From Labilithrix sp. (GTDB lineage: Bacteria > Myxococcota_A > Polyangia > Polyangiales > Polyangiaceae): a stretch of DNA of 64,000 nt. Numbering within the stretch: position 1 is the stretch's first letter; every line of letters starts with the position of its first letter. The position numbers were made by a program, and so were the translations under genes. The DNA lies in assembly GCA_019637105.1 (NCBI GenBank), contig JAHBWF010000010.1, positions 32,540-96,539 on the forward strand, read 5' to 3'. The notes beneath the pieces are model-generated. The model ran no database searches. It was not told the DNA's origin and saw only the letters and a list, made by a program, of their open reading frames with translations. Shown in pieces: positions 9,325-19,593 of the stretch.

Positions 9325-9892
9325 GAACGTCGGTCAGATCACACCGGGGAGGCCCAAGGAGATCGCGAGCTCCCGCTGGCTCGCGGAGAACCTCGGCGCG
9401 GCGTGGCTGCGCGTCGTCGACGTCCGCGCGCCGACGCCGGTGCGCGAGGAGCGGAGCGGGCCGCGCCTCCGCACCGACGACGATCCGCCGCGCTTCGTCG
9501 AGCTCGGCCCGCGCGCCGGGTGGCTGCGCGCCGGCCGCTGGCCGAAGACGTCGCAGCCCTCTGGGGCGTTCCTCCGCGGGCACATCCCGGGATCGACCGC
9601 GCTCGACGTCGGCGGACGGCTCTTCGACGAGTCCGGCGCGCTCGTGTGCGGCCCCGAGCTCGCCATGGCGATGAGCGAGGCCGGCGTCGGCGACGAGCAC
9701 ACCGTGGTCCTCGTCGACGAGGGCCGCCCGGCCGCCGCGCTCGTCGCGGCCTGGGCGCTCCGTCGCTACGGTCACGCCGACACGCTCATCCTCAGCGGCG
9801 GCTTCCCGCGCTGGGTCGCCGAAGGCCGACCGGTCACGCAGACCGTCACCAAGGTGCCGTTCGGCAGCTTCACCGCGAGGACCTCGTCGTGA
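9323..9892 (+). CDS. Rhodanese-fold protein lacking the catalytic cysteine
   Basis: 189 residues from the ATG at 9323; the frame is open to a TTG at 9287, but that TTG is inside the promoter. The single rhodanese domain shows 'RVVDVRAPTPVREE', 'FLRGHIPGSTALDVG', 'HTVVLVDEG' and 'ALVAAWALRRYGHADTLILSGGFPRWV', in family order. The active-site loop after 'VVLVDEG' has no cysteine, and the only cysteine is in 'LVCGPELA', so sulphur transfer of the usual kind is unlikely. It is translationally coupled (GTGA overlap) to the DUF2325 gene. A binding or regulatory role is inferred. Confidence 0.8.
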   Translation: MNVGQITPGRPKEIASSRWLAENLGAAWLRVVDVRAPTPVREERSGPRLRTDDDPPRFVELGPRAGWLRAGRWPKTSQPSGAFLRGHIPGSTALDVGGRLFDESGALVCGPELAMAMSEAGVGDEHTVVLVDEGRPAAALVAAWALRRYGHADTLILSGGFPRWVAEGRPVTQTVTKVPFGSFTARTSS

Positions 9893-10287
9893 GCGCGAGC
9901 CGCGCTCGCTCCTTCGAGACGCGCGACGACGGCAGCGGCGTGCTCCCGTCGCCGCGCGCGATCCGCGTGCTCGTGGTCGGCGGGCTGACGCGGCTCGACG
10001 CGCATTACCGCGCCGCGCCGGCGGGGGTCGAGATCGACACCGTGAACGCCGACGGCGGTTCGCTCGAGACGCGCGCCGCGGCCGCCGACGCGATCGTCCT
10101 CGTCGTCGGCAACGTCTCCCACGCGGCGGCCGCCAAGGTGCGGAGCATCGCGCGACGGCGCGGGACGCCGCTCGCCTCCGCCACGGGCGCCAGCGTGTCC
10201 CGCGTACGAGCCGCGATCGCCCTCGCGTTCGTCGCCGCGCGCGACGGCGAAGGTCTCGGCGTGGATACGACGCTCCGGCTGGCCTGA
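9889..10287 (+). CDS. DUF2325 domain protein
   Basis: 132 residues from a GTG overlapping the rhodanese stop by 4 bases. It carries the DUF2325 pattern: 'RVLVVGGLTRLDAHYR' (residues about 25-40), then 'ADAIVLVVGNVSHAAAAKVRSIA' and 'RRRGTPL'. This is a small Rossmann-like domain often found near redox or regulatory genes; its biochemical role is not established. Coupling to the rhodanese-fold protein and to the palindromic operator suggests the two act together under one repressor. No catalytic cysteines are present in this copy. Confidence 0.75.
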   Translation: MSASRARSFETRDDGSGVLPSPRAIRVLVVGGLTRLDAHYRAAPAGVEIDTVNADGGSLETRAAAADAIVLVVGNVSHAAAAKVRSIARRRGTPLASATGASVSRVRAAIALAFVAARDGEGLGVDTTLRLA

Positions 10288-10323
10288 GCGGCTCGCCGAG
10301 GGCCGGCGATCCACGCCCGGCGC

Positions 10324-10537
10324 TCAACGTTCGGCGAGCGGGACGTCGATCGGGGGCGGCAGGCCCCTTGCTCCCGGTGATCGTCGCCCTCTCGACGGTG
10401 GCGAGCGCGTCGCCGCCGAGCAAGAGGCCGATGCCGTCGTCCCCGGAGTCGTCGTGCTGCGTGGAGACGCTCGCCGAATCCGTCATGGCCAGCGTCGTCC
10501 CCCCATCGATCTTGGGGACGATGTAGGCCTTTTGCAA
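10324..10537 (-). pseudogene. Small unknown ORF with one single-base frameshift
   Basis: From a TTG at 10537 or, more likely, the ATG at 10486, the minus strand reads 'MTDSASVSTQHDDSGDDG', 'IGLLLGGDALATVERATITG' and 'SKG'. Removing one G from the GGGG run near 10371-10374 continues it as 'LPPPIDVPLAER' to a stop at 10324-10326. Without that change the frame runs on as arginine-rich shadow. The restored product is about 53 residues (70 from the TTG) and acidic, with no recognised domain. A homopolymer miscall is the simplest explanation. It is convergent with the DUF2325 gene and lies just upstream of nothing obvious on its own strand. Confidence 0.4.
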
Positions 10538-10565
10538 GCTCCCGTTACAACGAGTGTTTCGTCGC

Positions 10566-13382
10566 TCAGGGCAGCTTCACGGCGTTCGCCTCGGCGTTGG
10601 AGGGATCGAGCTTGCGCGCCTCGTCGCGGTGCTTCGTCGCCTCGGCGGTCCGCTTGAGCGCGACGAGCGACTGGGCGAGCAGCGCGTGCGCGGTCGCCTT
10701 CTCGGGGGCCTTCATCGTGGTCAAGAGCGCGCTCTCGAGCTCGAAGACGGCCTTGTCGTGCGCGTTCTCCGCCTGGAGCGCGCGCGCGTAGAGGACGTGC
10801 GTGGGCCCGCCCGTGACGTCGACGAAGACGGCGCTGTCGCCCACCCGGCGCGCCTCGCTCCACTGCTTCGCGGCGACGAGCTTCTCGAGGAGCGTCCGCC
10901 AGACCTGCTTGTCGTGCTGATCGAGCTGGGCGAGCTTGCGCAGGAGATCGAGCTCGTCGCCGGCGCGCTTCTCCTCGTGCGCGAGATCGTAGAGCCCCTT
11001 GAGCGGCTCGACCTGGCTCGGGTCGAGCCGGTGCGCGGCCTCGAGGTGGTAGCGCATCTTCGCCTTGTCCTCCTTGCCCTCGGCGATGTCGGCGAGGAGC
11101 GCGTGCACGACGAAGCCGTCCTTGCCCGCGCTCCGCATCGCGTCGAGGTGCTTCTCCGCGCCGGCGGCGTCCCGCTTGCCGAGCGCGAGCTTCGCCGACA
11201 CGAAGCGCGCGTCGGCGTGCCTCGGGTCGATCGCGAGCGCGGCGTCGAGCTCCTTGCCGGCGTCGGCGGTCTTGCCCGCGCGGAGGAGCGCGAGCGCGAG
11301 CTCGACGTGGGCGCCGGGATCGTTCGGCCTGTCGGCGACCGCCTTCTTGGCGTCGTCGAGCTCGCGCGGCTTCAGCGTGAAGACGTACTGGTCCTTGTAG
11401 CGGGAGAGGCGCGCGAGCTGCCACTGCCGGTAGCCCTTGTCGTACTCCTCGGGCGTGACGCCGAACGCGGACTTGATGACCTCGGGCGTCTTCTTCCCCT
11501 GGCCCCAGAGCTCGAGCGCCCTCACGACGCCCTTCATCCCGAAGCGCTCGACCGTCCAGACGAGCATCTGGCTCGCCGCGTAGTACGCCGTGGTGATGTC
11601 GCTCGCGTCGTTCGCGTGGGTGAAGGCGCGGTTCATGTCCACCGCGCCCGGCAGCTTGTTCTGCGTGATCGCCTGATAGAGCTCCGGATCGAGCTCGCGG
11701 GCCCACTCCGGTCGGCGCGCGATGGTCTCGTACTCGCTGAGGCCCTCGGTGAACCAGCGCGGGACGTGGTTCTTCGAGAGCTGGATGGCGAAGACGTGCC
11801 CGAGCTCGTGCCACACCACGTTGCCCCAGTTGAACGGCTCCGCCTTCGGGCTGATCGCCGCGATCGTCCCGCCGAAGCACACGCCCTGGATGCCGATGTT
11901 CGGCAGACCGCTCGTCCGCACGCTGAAGTGCTCGCGGTTCGCGTAGAGCTCGACCTGCACCGGGACCTTGGGGACGAAGCCGTAGCGCGACTTCATCGAG
12001 GCCCAGGCCTCGCCGAGCATCCGCGGGACGTAGCGCTCCATGATCGGCCGCTCCTCCTTCGCGTAGCGCACCTTGAAGACGCCGTCGCCGAGCAGCTCGT
12101 ACTGCGTCGGGATCGCCTGCTCGTACATGTTGAGCGTGTTGAAGACGCGGACGTTGAACCTGTCCTTGCTCCACGCCTTCTTGATCGCCTCGAGGCCCTT
12201 GTCCTCGTCGCCGGCGCGCATCTGCGTGAGCCCGAGCGCCGCCCACGCCTTGCCGTCGTCCGGATCGATCTTCGTCGCCTCCTTCATCATCGCGACGATG
12301 TCGTCGTAGCGGTGCTCCCACTCCGCGTACTCGCCGACGATCCCGTAGAAGGTCGCGAACTCGGGGTTCCGCGAGAAGACGTCCTTCTTCTGGACCTCGA
12401 ACCCGCGGAGATCGTCGTCGAGGAAGCGCGCGGCCGCCTTCAGGCTGAGGAGCTCGAGGTCGCTCGGGTTGATCGCGAGGCCCGCGGCGATGGCCTCGTC
12501 GGTGCGCTGGATGTCCATGTCGCGGAGCGCGAGGCCCGCGCGCACGGCGAAGGCGCCCGCGTGGCGCGGGTTGACGGCCAGGGCCTCCTTCACGAGCTTG
12601 TCGGCGCCGTCGAAGTCGAGCGTCTGGTCGAGCTTGACCCGCGCCATCATGACGAGGGCGTCGGCGCGCTTCGGGGCGACCGCGAGCGCCTCCCGCGTCA
12701 CCTCGGCCGCGTGACCGGGATCGTACTTGTCGAGGAAGAGCTCGGCCTGCCAGAGCAGCGTCTCGACGCGGTCCTTGGCGGCGCGCTCGCTCTCCTTGAA
12801 CGCGGTGTTGGCGTCCTTGGCGCTCCGGAGGAGGAACGCGGCGCGGCCCACCTGCGCGAGCCCCTCGGCGTCGGTCTGGGTGATGGTGTTGTCGTTGTAG
12901 TCTTCGATGACCTTCTTGAGCGGCTCGTCGGCGTCGCCGCGTCTGCCCGTCGCGATCAGCGCCTCTCCCAGGAGGAGCTTCGCGCGGCGCGCGTCGGCGG
13001 TCTTTCCGTTCTTGAGCGTCTCGAGGAGCGCGACGGCCTCCTTGACCTTGCCCTGCGCGAGCAGGATCTCGGCGCGGAGGACGCCGGCGCGCACCTTGAG
13101 GGTCGTCGAGCCGGCGGCCGCGGCGAGGGCGTGCCTCTCCGCGTCGGCGTGCTTGCCCTGCTCGAGCGCCGCGCGCGCGAGGGCGATCTTCGCCTCGGGC
13201 TCGGCGGCGCCCCTCACCTTCGCGAGCTCGGCCTCGGCCTTGGCGTAGTCGCTCGCGGCCAGCGCCGCGAGGCCCGACGCGAGCTGCCCGGACGGCGGCG
13301 CCGGCTGGGCGCCGGTGCTCCCGGCGGCGAGGACGAGCGAGAGCGCGAGGCAGGGGAGGACGCGGAGACGCAGGCGACGCAT
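10566..13382 (-). CDS. Secreted TPR-flanked zinc metallopeptidase (HELGH, peptidase MA-like)
   Basis: 938 residues with a signal peptide 'RVLPCLALSLVLAAGSTGAQ'. Tetratricopeptide-type repeats fill residues about 30-400 and 660-938. In between, 'VVWHELGHVF' (HELGH at residues 525-529) and 'RWFTEGLSEYE' (E546) form a gluzincin zinc site of the peptidase MA-like type. The protein is probably periplasmic or exported. The start is the ATG at 13382; the frame is open further upstream only as GC-rich shadow. TPR-gluzincin fusions are common in Myxococcota, but the substrate is unknown. A 170-base spacer with repeats and a hairpin separates it from the histidine kinase upstream on the same strand. 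Confidence 0.85.
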   Translation of the reverse strand: MRRLRLRVLPCLALSLVLAAGSTGAQPAPPSGQLASGLAALAASDYAKAEAELAKVRGAAEPEAKIALARAALEQGKHADAERHALAAAAGSTTLKVRAGVLRAEILLAQGKVKEAVALLETLKNGKTADARRAKLLLGEALIATGRRGDADEPLKKVIEDYNDNTITQTDAEGLAQVGRAAFLLRSAKDANTAFKESERAAKDRVETLLWQAELFLDKYDPGHAAEVTREALAVAPKRADALVMMARVKLDQTLDFDGADKLVKEALAVNPRHAGAFAVRAGLALRDMDIQRTDEAIAAGLAINPSDLELLSLKAAARFLDDDLRGFEVQKKDVFSRNPEFATFYGIVGEYAEWEHRYDDIVAMMKEATKIDPDDGKAWAALGLTQMRAGDEDKGLEAIKKAWSKDRFNVRVFNTLNMYEQAIPTQYELLGDGVFKVRYAKEERPIMERYVPRMLGEAWASMKSRYGFVPKVPVQVELYANREHFSVRTSGLPNIGIQGVCFGGTIAAISPKAEPFNWGNVVWHELGHVFAIQLSKNHVPRWFTEGLSEYETIARRPEWARELDPELYQAITQNKLPGAVDMNRAFTHANDASDITTAYYAASQMLVWTVERFGMKGVVRALELWGQGKKTPEVIKSAFGVTPEEYDKGYRQWQLARLSRYKDQYVFTLKPRELDDAKKAVADRPNDPGAHVELALALLRAGKTADAGKELDAALAIDPRHADARFVSAKLALGKRDAAGAEKHLDAMRSAGKDGFVVHALLADIAEGKEDKAKMRYHLEAAHRLDPSQVEPLKGLYDLAHEEKRAGDELDLLRKLAQLDQHDKQVWRTLLEKLVAAKQWSEARRVGDSAVFVDVTGGPTHVLYARALQAENAHDKAVFELESALLTTMKAPEKATAHALLAQSLVALKRTAEATKHRDEARKLDPSNAEANAVKLP

Positions 13383-13443
13383 TCGGGTCCGATCAAGGTA
13401 GCCGAAAGCCCACGACGGCTCGACGCCTACGGGCCGCCCGACC

Positions 13444-13506
13444 GCCGGCCCTCGAGCCGGGCGCGGACAGGTCCGCGCCGGCCCTCGAGCCGGGCGCGGA
13501 CAGGTC
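13444..13506. repeat. Two tandem copies of a 30-bp GC-rich repeat (33-bp period)
   Basis: A 30-base unit beginning GCCGGCCCTCGAGCCGGGCG occurs at 13444-13473 and again identically at 13477-13506, separated by three bases. Each unit contains a near-symmetric CCGGCCCTCGAGCCGGGCG core able to form a small hairpin. It lies between two minus-strand genes, just upstream of the metallopeptidase start. Possibly a simple local duplication. Confidence 0.75.
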
Positions 13507-13533
13507 GTCGCGGCGCGGCCGCGCCGCGCGACG
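13506..13533 (-). terminator. Strong GC hairpin downstream of the histidine kinase stop
   Basis: The segment pairs CGTCGCGGCGCGGC with GCCGCGCCGCGCGACG (one bulged base), 16 bases past the minus-strand stop of the histidine kinase at 13549. There is no U-tract, so termination is inferred from stem strength and position only. Confidence 0.45.
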
Positions 13534-13548
13534 AGACGGGCGCGCGCG

Positions 13549-15153
13549 TCACGCCGCGGCGCGCGCCGCGCCCGCTTCGACCGGCAGGCGGATGAGGAAC
13601 GCGGTGCCACGGCCGAGCTCGGTCTCGAAGGTGAGCTCGCCGCCGTGCTTGTCGACGATGATGCTCCGCGCCAGCGGGAGCCCCTGGCCGGTGCCTCGCC
13701 CGACGTCCTTGGTCGTGAAGAACGGCTCGAAGATCTTGTGCCGGATCCCCGGCGGGATCCCGGTGCCCGTGTCACGGACGCAGATGAGCACGGTCGATCC
13801 CTCGTGCCACGTCCGGACCTTGATGATCCCGCGTCTCCCCGTCTCACCGACCACGTCGGAGATCGCGTGCGCCGCGTTGACGACGAGGTTCAAGAGGACC
13901 TGATTGATCTCGCCGCCGTTGCACGTCACGAGCGGGAGCTCGCCGAGATCGGTCGTGACGTCCGCGACGCGTTTGTACTCGTGCGCGGCGATCGTCAGCG
14001 TGCTCCGGATGCTGGCGTTCAGATCGATCGCGCTCTTCTGCTTGTGGTCGGGGTGCGAGAACTGCTTGAGCGATCGCACGATCGTCGCGATGCGATCGAG
14101 CCCGTCGACCGAGCTCGCGAGCGCCTGCGGGATGTTCTCGAGGACGTAGTCGGTGTCGGCGGCCTCGTCGGCCGCGCGCGCCGCCTCTTCGAGGTCCGCG
14201 CGCTCTTCGGGGCCGGCCGCGAGCAGCCGGCGGAACGCCTCGACGAGCGACGCGAGGCCGGCGAACGACTCCCTGACGAAGTGGACGCTGTCGGAGACGA
14301 ACTGGACCGGCGTGTTGATCTCGTGCGCGATCCCCGCGGCCAGCCGGCCGACGGCCTCGAGCTTCTGCGCGGACCGGAGCTCGGCTTCGAGGACGCAGCG
14401 CGCCGTCACGTCGAGGAGGATCCCGCGCCGTACGGGGCGCCGCCCCTCGTCGAGGACCGTGCTCGCGAACGCGCGGAGCCAGACCGGCCGGCCGCTCGCC
14501 GACAGGAAGCGGAGCTCGATCTCCGCCTTCGCGCCCTCGGTCGAGAGGTCGTCGAGCCACGCGCGCGCGTCCGGCAGGTCCTCGGGGTGGAGCACGCGCT
14601 CGAAGAACCCGTCCTCCGTCCATTCGGCGAGCGCCCGGCCGAGCAGGGACGTCGCCTGGGGGCCGACGTAGGCGAAGCGTCGGCTCCCGGGCGCCATCTC
14701 CCACGGGATCGCGTGCGTCGTCTCGAGGAGAACGCGGTACTGCTCGCGGCTCCCCGAGAGCTCGCGGGTGCGCTCCTCCACGCGGGTCTCGAGCGACTGG
14801 TTGAGCACCGCGAGCTCGCGCCGCTTGTCTTCGACGACCCGCTTCTCGTGCTCGAGCGACACGAGCGCCCGCTGCAGCTCGGTGGCGCTCTGTCGAAAGC
14901 GGACGACCAGGACGCCGACCGCGCCGAGGAGCGCCACGCTCACGAGGACGAGCCCCGCCCGCTCCAGCTTCGACGCGTCGTCGCGGGGCTGGGGCGTCGC
15001 CCCCGGACGGTCGCCGCGTGGCCCGCCGAGCGTGGCGGACGCCGGGTCGAGGCGCGCGCGCGCGGATCCGGCCGAGAGGCCGACGCCGAGCGCGAGCGCG
15101 ACGCTCGACGCCCCGAGGAGAAGGAGGCGCTTCCGGCGCGCTCCGCGCATCAT
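13549..15153 (-). CDS. Membrane-bound PAS sensor histidine kinase
   Basis: 534 residues from the tandem ATGs at 15150-15153 (a GTG at 15264 is also in frame). Two hydrophobic segments (about residues 8-29 and 63-83) flank a short Pro-rich exterior loop. A coiled coil, a PAS domain (about 130-245), an H-box 'RLAAGIAHEINTPVQF', an N-box 'NLVVNAAHAI', G1 'DTGTGIP' and G2 'GRGTGQGLPLA' follow, so the kinase looks active. An insert of about 60 residues after the H-box is shared with the divergent kinase at 15279, showing common ancestry. The partner response regulators are probably the two just across the divergent promoter. Confidence 0.88.
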   Translation of the reverse strand: MMRGARRKRLLLLGASSVALALGVGLSAGSARARLDPASATLGGPRGDRPGATPQPRDDASKLERAGLVLVSVALLGAVGVLVVRFRQSATELQRALVSLEHEKRVVEDKRRELAVLNQSLETRVEERTRELSGSREQYRVLLETTHAIPWEMAPGSRRFAYVGPQATSLLGRALAEWTEDGFFERVLHPEDLPDARAWLDDLSTEGAKAEIELRFLSASGRPVWLRAFASTVLDEGRRPVRRGILLDVTARCVLEAELRSAQKLEAVGRLAAGIAHEINTPVQFVSDSVHFVRESFAGLASLVEAFRRLLAAGPEERADLEEAARAADEAADTDYVLENIPQALASSVDGLDRIATIVRSLKQFSHPDHKQKSAIDLNASIRSTLTIAAHEYKRVADVTTDLGELPLVTCNGGEINQVLLNLVVNAAHAISDVVGETGRRGIIKVRTWHEGSTVLICVRDTGTGIPPGIRHKIFEPFFTTKDVGRGTGQGLPLARSIIVDKHGGELTFETELGRGTAFLIRLPVEAGAARAAA

Positions 15154-15278
15154 GATGAGGGACTCAACGGCGAACCGCTGGGCTCGTTCAGGCCCCTGAA
15201 GAAGTTCCCGGCGCGGTCGTTTCACCTCCTGGAAGCCGAGCACCGAGCTCGACGACTCCACCAACCACCGCGCCGACG

Positions 15279-16663
<1,385 letters not shown>

Positions 16664-16667
<4 letters not shown>

Positions 16668-17845
16668 CGGCGGCGCGCCGGGTCCTGCTCGTCGACGACG
16701 AGCCGCGCATCGTCGCCGGTCTCCAGCGGTTGCTGCGGCCGCACCGCGCGCTCTGGGACGTGTCGGTCGCCACCTCCGCCAGCGACGCGCTCGCGATCCT
16801 CGAGGAGCACGCCTTCGACGTGATCGTGAGCGACATGCGAATGCCGGAGATGGACGGCGCGGCGTTCCTCAAGATCGCGCGAGAGAAGTACCCGGCGACG
16901 ATGCGCATCGTCCTCTCCGGTCAGACCGACGCGAGCGCGGCGCAGCGCGTCGTCCCGGTCGCGCACCAGTTCCTCAGCAAGCCGACCGATCCGGCGATCC
17001 TCCTCGAGACGTTGCGGCGCGTCGCCGACACGCGCAACGAGATCGCCGATCCGCGCGTGCACGCCGCGGTGGGGGGGATCGACGCGCTGCCGAGCCGCCC
17101 GTCGATCTGCCACGAGCTCCTCGAGCTGGCGTCGGCCGAGGACGCCGCGGTCGAGGCGCTCGCGCGCGTCATCCAGCGAGAGCCCGCGATCGTCCTCAAG
17201 CTCCTCCAGGTCGTGAACTCGTCGTTCTTCGGCCTGCGGCGCCGGATCTGCAGCGTCACCGAGGCGATCACCTACCTCGGCACCGAGCGCCTCAAGAACC
17301 TCGTCGTGTCGCTCAGCATCGTCAACAGCCTGCCGCCGCGAGCCACGCGGTTCGACGCGGAGGCGTTTCACCGGCACTCGCTCTCGGTCGCGCGGATCGC
17401 GCGGCTCGTGGCGGGCGCCGGAGAGCGCGCGGAGACGAGCTTCGTCGCCGCGCTCCTCCACGACGTCGGCAAGCTGGTCATCGCGTCGACGATGCCGGCG
17501 ATCTACGACGAGATCGCGGCGCGAGCGGCGGCCGACGGGGTGACGTTCGAAGAGGCCGAGCGGGCGCTCGGCGGCTTCGGTCACGTCAAGGTGGGCGCGT
17601 GCCTCCTCGAGCTCTGGGGGCTCCCCTTCCCCGTCGTGGAGGCCATCGTCGCTCGGCCGAAGGCGCCGTCCATCGACGGCGCCGGGCTGGAGAGCTGGGA
17701 CGCGGTTCACGTCGCCCACCGGCTCGTCGAGCCGGGCGCGGATCCGCTCGGGAGCGACGCCGAGCGCGCCTGGCTCGAGAGGATCGGCGTCCTCGATCGT
17801 CTCCCGGAGCTGCGCGCCGAGGCCCGAAAGGAGCTGGAGCCGTGA
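16664..17845 (+). CDS. Response regulator with REC and HDOD domains
   Basis: 393 residues. The receiver (1-125) has the acidic pair in 'LLVDDEPRI', the phospho-acceptor in 'VIVSDMRMPEMDG' and 'SKPTD'. An HDOD domain follows: 'LPSRPSICHELLELAS', 'LKLLQVVNSSFFG', 'ITYLGTERLKNLVVSLSI' and 'AALLHDVGKLVI'. HDOD proteins act as signalling hubs that bind partners rather than as proven hydrolases. It sits between the kinase and the second regulator, with 4-base overlaps at both ends, and is probably phosphorylated by one or both neighbouring kinases. Confidence 0.88.
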
Positions 17846-19017
17846 CCGCGCCGAAGCCGAAGCTGCTCGTCGTCGACGACGAGCCGCAGGTCCTCGAGGC
17901 CCTCGCTCGAGGGCTGCGCGGCGCGTTCGACGTGCGGACCGCCACGTCGGGCGAGCTCGGGCTCCAGGTCCTCACGCGCGAGGCCGACGTCGCGATCGTG
18001 ATGTCCGACATGCGGATGCCGGGCATGAACGGCACCGCGTTCCTCGCGCGCGCGCGTGCGGTCGCGCCGAACGCGGTCCGCTTGCTCCTCACCGGGCAAG
18101 CCGACATGGACGACGCGATCGGCGCGATCAACGAGGGCCACATCTTTCGGTTCCTCAAGAAGCCGTGCTCGCCCGTCGTCATGCGGGCGACGCTCGGGGA
18201 CGCCGCCGAGCAGCACCGGCTCATCACGGCGGAGCGCGAGCTCCTCGAGCAGACGCTGCGCGGCTCGGTCAAGGCCCTGTGCGACACGCTCGCGCTCGCG
18301 AACCCGAGCGTGTTCGGCATCGCCATGCGCGTGAAGCGCATCGCCGCGAGCATCGCGACCAAGATCGGCGGGACGGAGCTGTGGCTGATCGAGGTCGCGG
18401 CGATGCTCTGTCAGCTCGGCGCGATGACGGTCCCGGCCGGCGTCTACGAGCGCCGCGCCCGCGGCGAGCCGCTCGTGCCGTCGGAGCGCGAGATGCTCGA
18501 TCGGGTCCCTCAGGTCACCGATCAGCTCCTCGCGCCGATCCCGCGGCTCGAAGCGGTGCGCGCGATCGTCCTCCACAGCCGCTCCAGCTTCGACCTCTCC
18601 GACGCCGCGGCGCGGCAGGCGCGGACGGGGTTCGAGATCCCGATCGGAGCGCGCATCCTCAAGGTCGCCCTCGATTTCGAGGAGCTCGAGAGCGCCGGGA
18701 TGACGCCGGAGGAGGCCGTGGAGCGGATGCGCGCGCGGTCGGAGCTCTACGACCTCGTCGTCCTCGACGCGCTCGCCGGCGTCTACCTTACGAACGACAC
18801 GACGGTGATCGAGATCCCGATCTCGCGCCTCCTCGAGGGGATGGTCATCGCCACGGACGTCATCACCCGGAACGGGACGCTGCTCGTCGCGCGCGGCCAC
18901 GAGGTCACCCTCACCCTCGTGCGCAGGCTCGAGAACTTCGCCGCGTCGATCGGGCAGGAGACGGTCGAGGTGATGGCCGACGCCAAGCGCCAGCCGCTCC
19001 GCCGCAGCGCCGCCTGA
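17842..19017 (+). CDS. Response regulator with REC and a degenerate HD-GYP-type domain
   Basis: 391 residues from a GTG overlapping the previous stop. The receiver is canonical ('LLVVDDEPQV', 'VMSDMRMPGMNG', 'LKKPCS'). The second half aligns in layout with RpfG-type HD-GYP domains. The metal-binding HD motif is replaced ('AAMLCQLGAMTVP') and the HHExxxGxGYP segment reads 'VLHSRSSFD', so cyclic-di-GMP hydrolysis is not expected. A binding or output role is inferred. It ends 9 bases from the convergent rimI stop. Confidence 0.85.
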   Translation: MTAPKPKLLVVDDEPQVLEALARGLRGAFDVRTATSGELGLQVLTREADVAIVMSDMRMPGMNGTAFLARARAVAPNAVRLLLTGQADMDDAIGAINEGHIFRFLKKPCSPVVMRATLGDAAEQHRLITAERELLEQTLRGSVKALCDTLALANPSVFGIAMRVKRIAASIATKIGGTELWLIEVAAMLCQLGAMTVPAGVYERRARGEPLVPSEREMLDRVPQVTDQLLAPIPRLEAVRAIVLHSRSSFDLSDAAARQARTGFEIPIGARILKVALDFEELESAGMTPEEAVERMRARSELYDLVVLDALAGVYLTNDTTVIEIPISRLLEGMVIATDVITRNGTLLVARGHEVTLTLVRRLENFAASIGQETVEVMADAKRQPLRRSAA

Positions 19018-19026
19018 GCGGCCGCC

Positions 19027-19518
19027 TCACGGCGGGTCGAGCTCGAGCATCATCTCGACGCCGTCCTCGCCGTCGGAGTAGTAGGCCTTGCGGACGTTGA
19101 ACCGCGCGAAGCCGAGGCGCTCGTAGAGGCGGATCGCGGGCTCGTTCGAGGCGCGGACCTCGAGCAGGACCTTCGCGGCGCGCTCGCGGCGCGCGAACGC
19201 GACGAGATCGTCGACGAGCGCGCGGCCGACGCCACGACGTCGCGCGGCGGGGGCGACCGCGACGTTGAGCAGGTGGATCTCGTCGACGACGTGCCAGAAG
19301 AGGATGTAGCCGAGCACGTCGCCCCCGCGCCCGCGGGCGACGCGCAGGCGCGCCCACGTCCGCGCGAGCTCCTCGCGAAGGTTCTCCTCGCGGGCACGTC
19401 GCGGGTCCTCGCGCTCGCCGCCGATGTCGCGCGGGTGAAAGGACGCGAGATCGATCGCGAGCGTCGCGTCGATGTCCGCCTCGGTCATCGGCTCGATGGT
19501 CGGGTCGTCGCCGAGCAC
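19027..19518 (-). CDS. rimI: Ribosomal-protein-alanine N-acetyltransferase RimI-like
   Basis: 163 residues of a single GNAT domain. The core reads 'LGYILFWHVVDEIHLLNVAVAP', then the acetyl-CoA loop 'RRRGVGRALVDDL', 'LLEVRASNEPAIRLYERLGFA' and 'RKAYYSDGEDGVEMMLEL', which matches RimI. RimI acetylates the N-terminal alanine of S18 and related targets. The start at 19518 leaves about 75 bases to the CheA stop, so it is probably the last gene of the chemosensory operon or has its own promoter. Acceptor specificity is inferred from family only. Confidence 0.85.
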   Translation of the reverse strand: MLGDDPTIEPMTEADIDATLAIDLASFHPRDIGGEREDPRRAREENLREELARTWARLRVARGRGGDVLGYILFWHVVDEIHLLNVAVAPAARRRGVGRALVDDLVAFARRERAAKVLLEVRASNEPAIRLYERLGFARFNVRKAYYSDGEDGVEMMLELDPP

Positions 19519-19593
19519 GGACGGAGCATGCCGCCTTTCGCGACGGAGCGCGAGCGCGGCCGCGACCGCTCGCCGGCGCCGCGCGCGGCCGGC

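Noticed and set aside
10554-13595. 1013-residue open frame on the plus strand over the metallopeptidase
   Set aside because: Leu/Arg/Glu-rich antisense shadow; the minus strand carries the HELGH/TPR protein.
15154-15264. GTG at 15264 as start of the membrane kinase
   Set aside because: Adds 37 residues without signal-anchor character; tandem ATGs at 15150-15153 directly precede the membrane segment. Kept as alternative.
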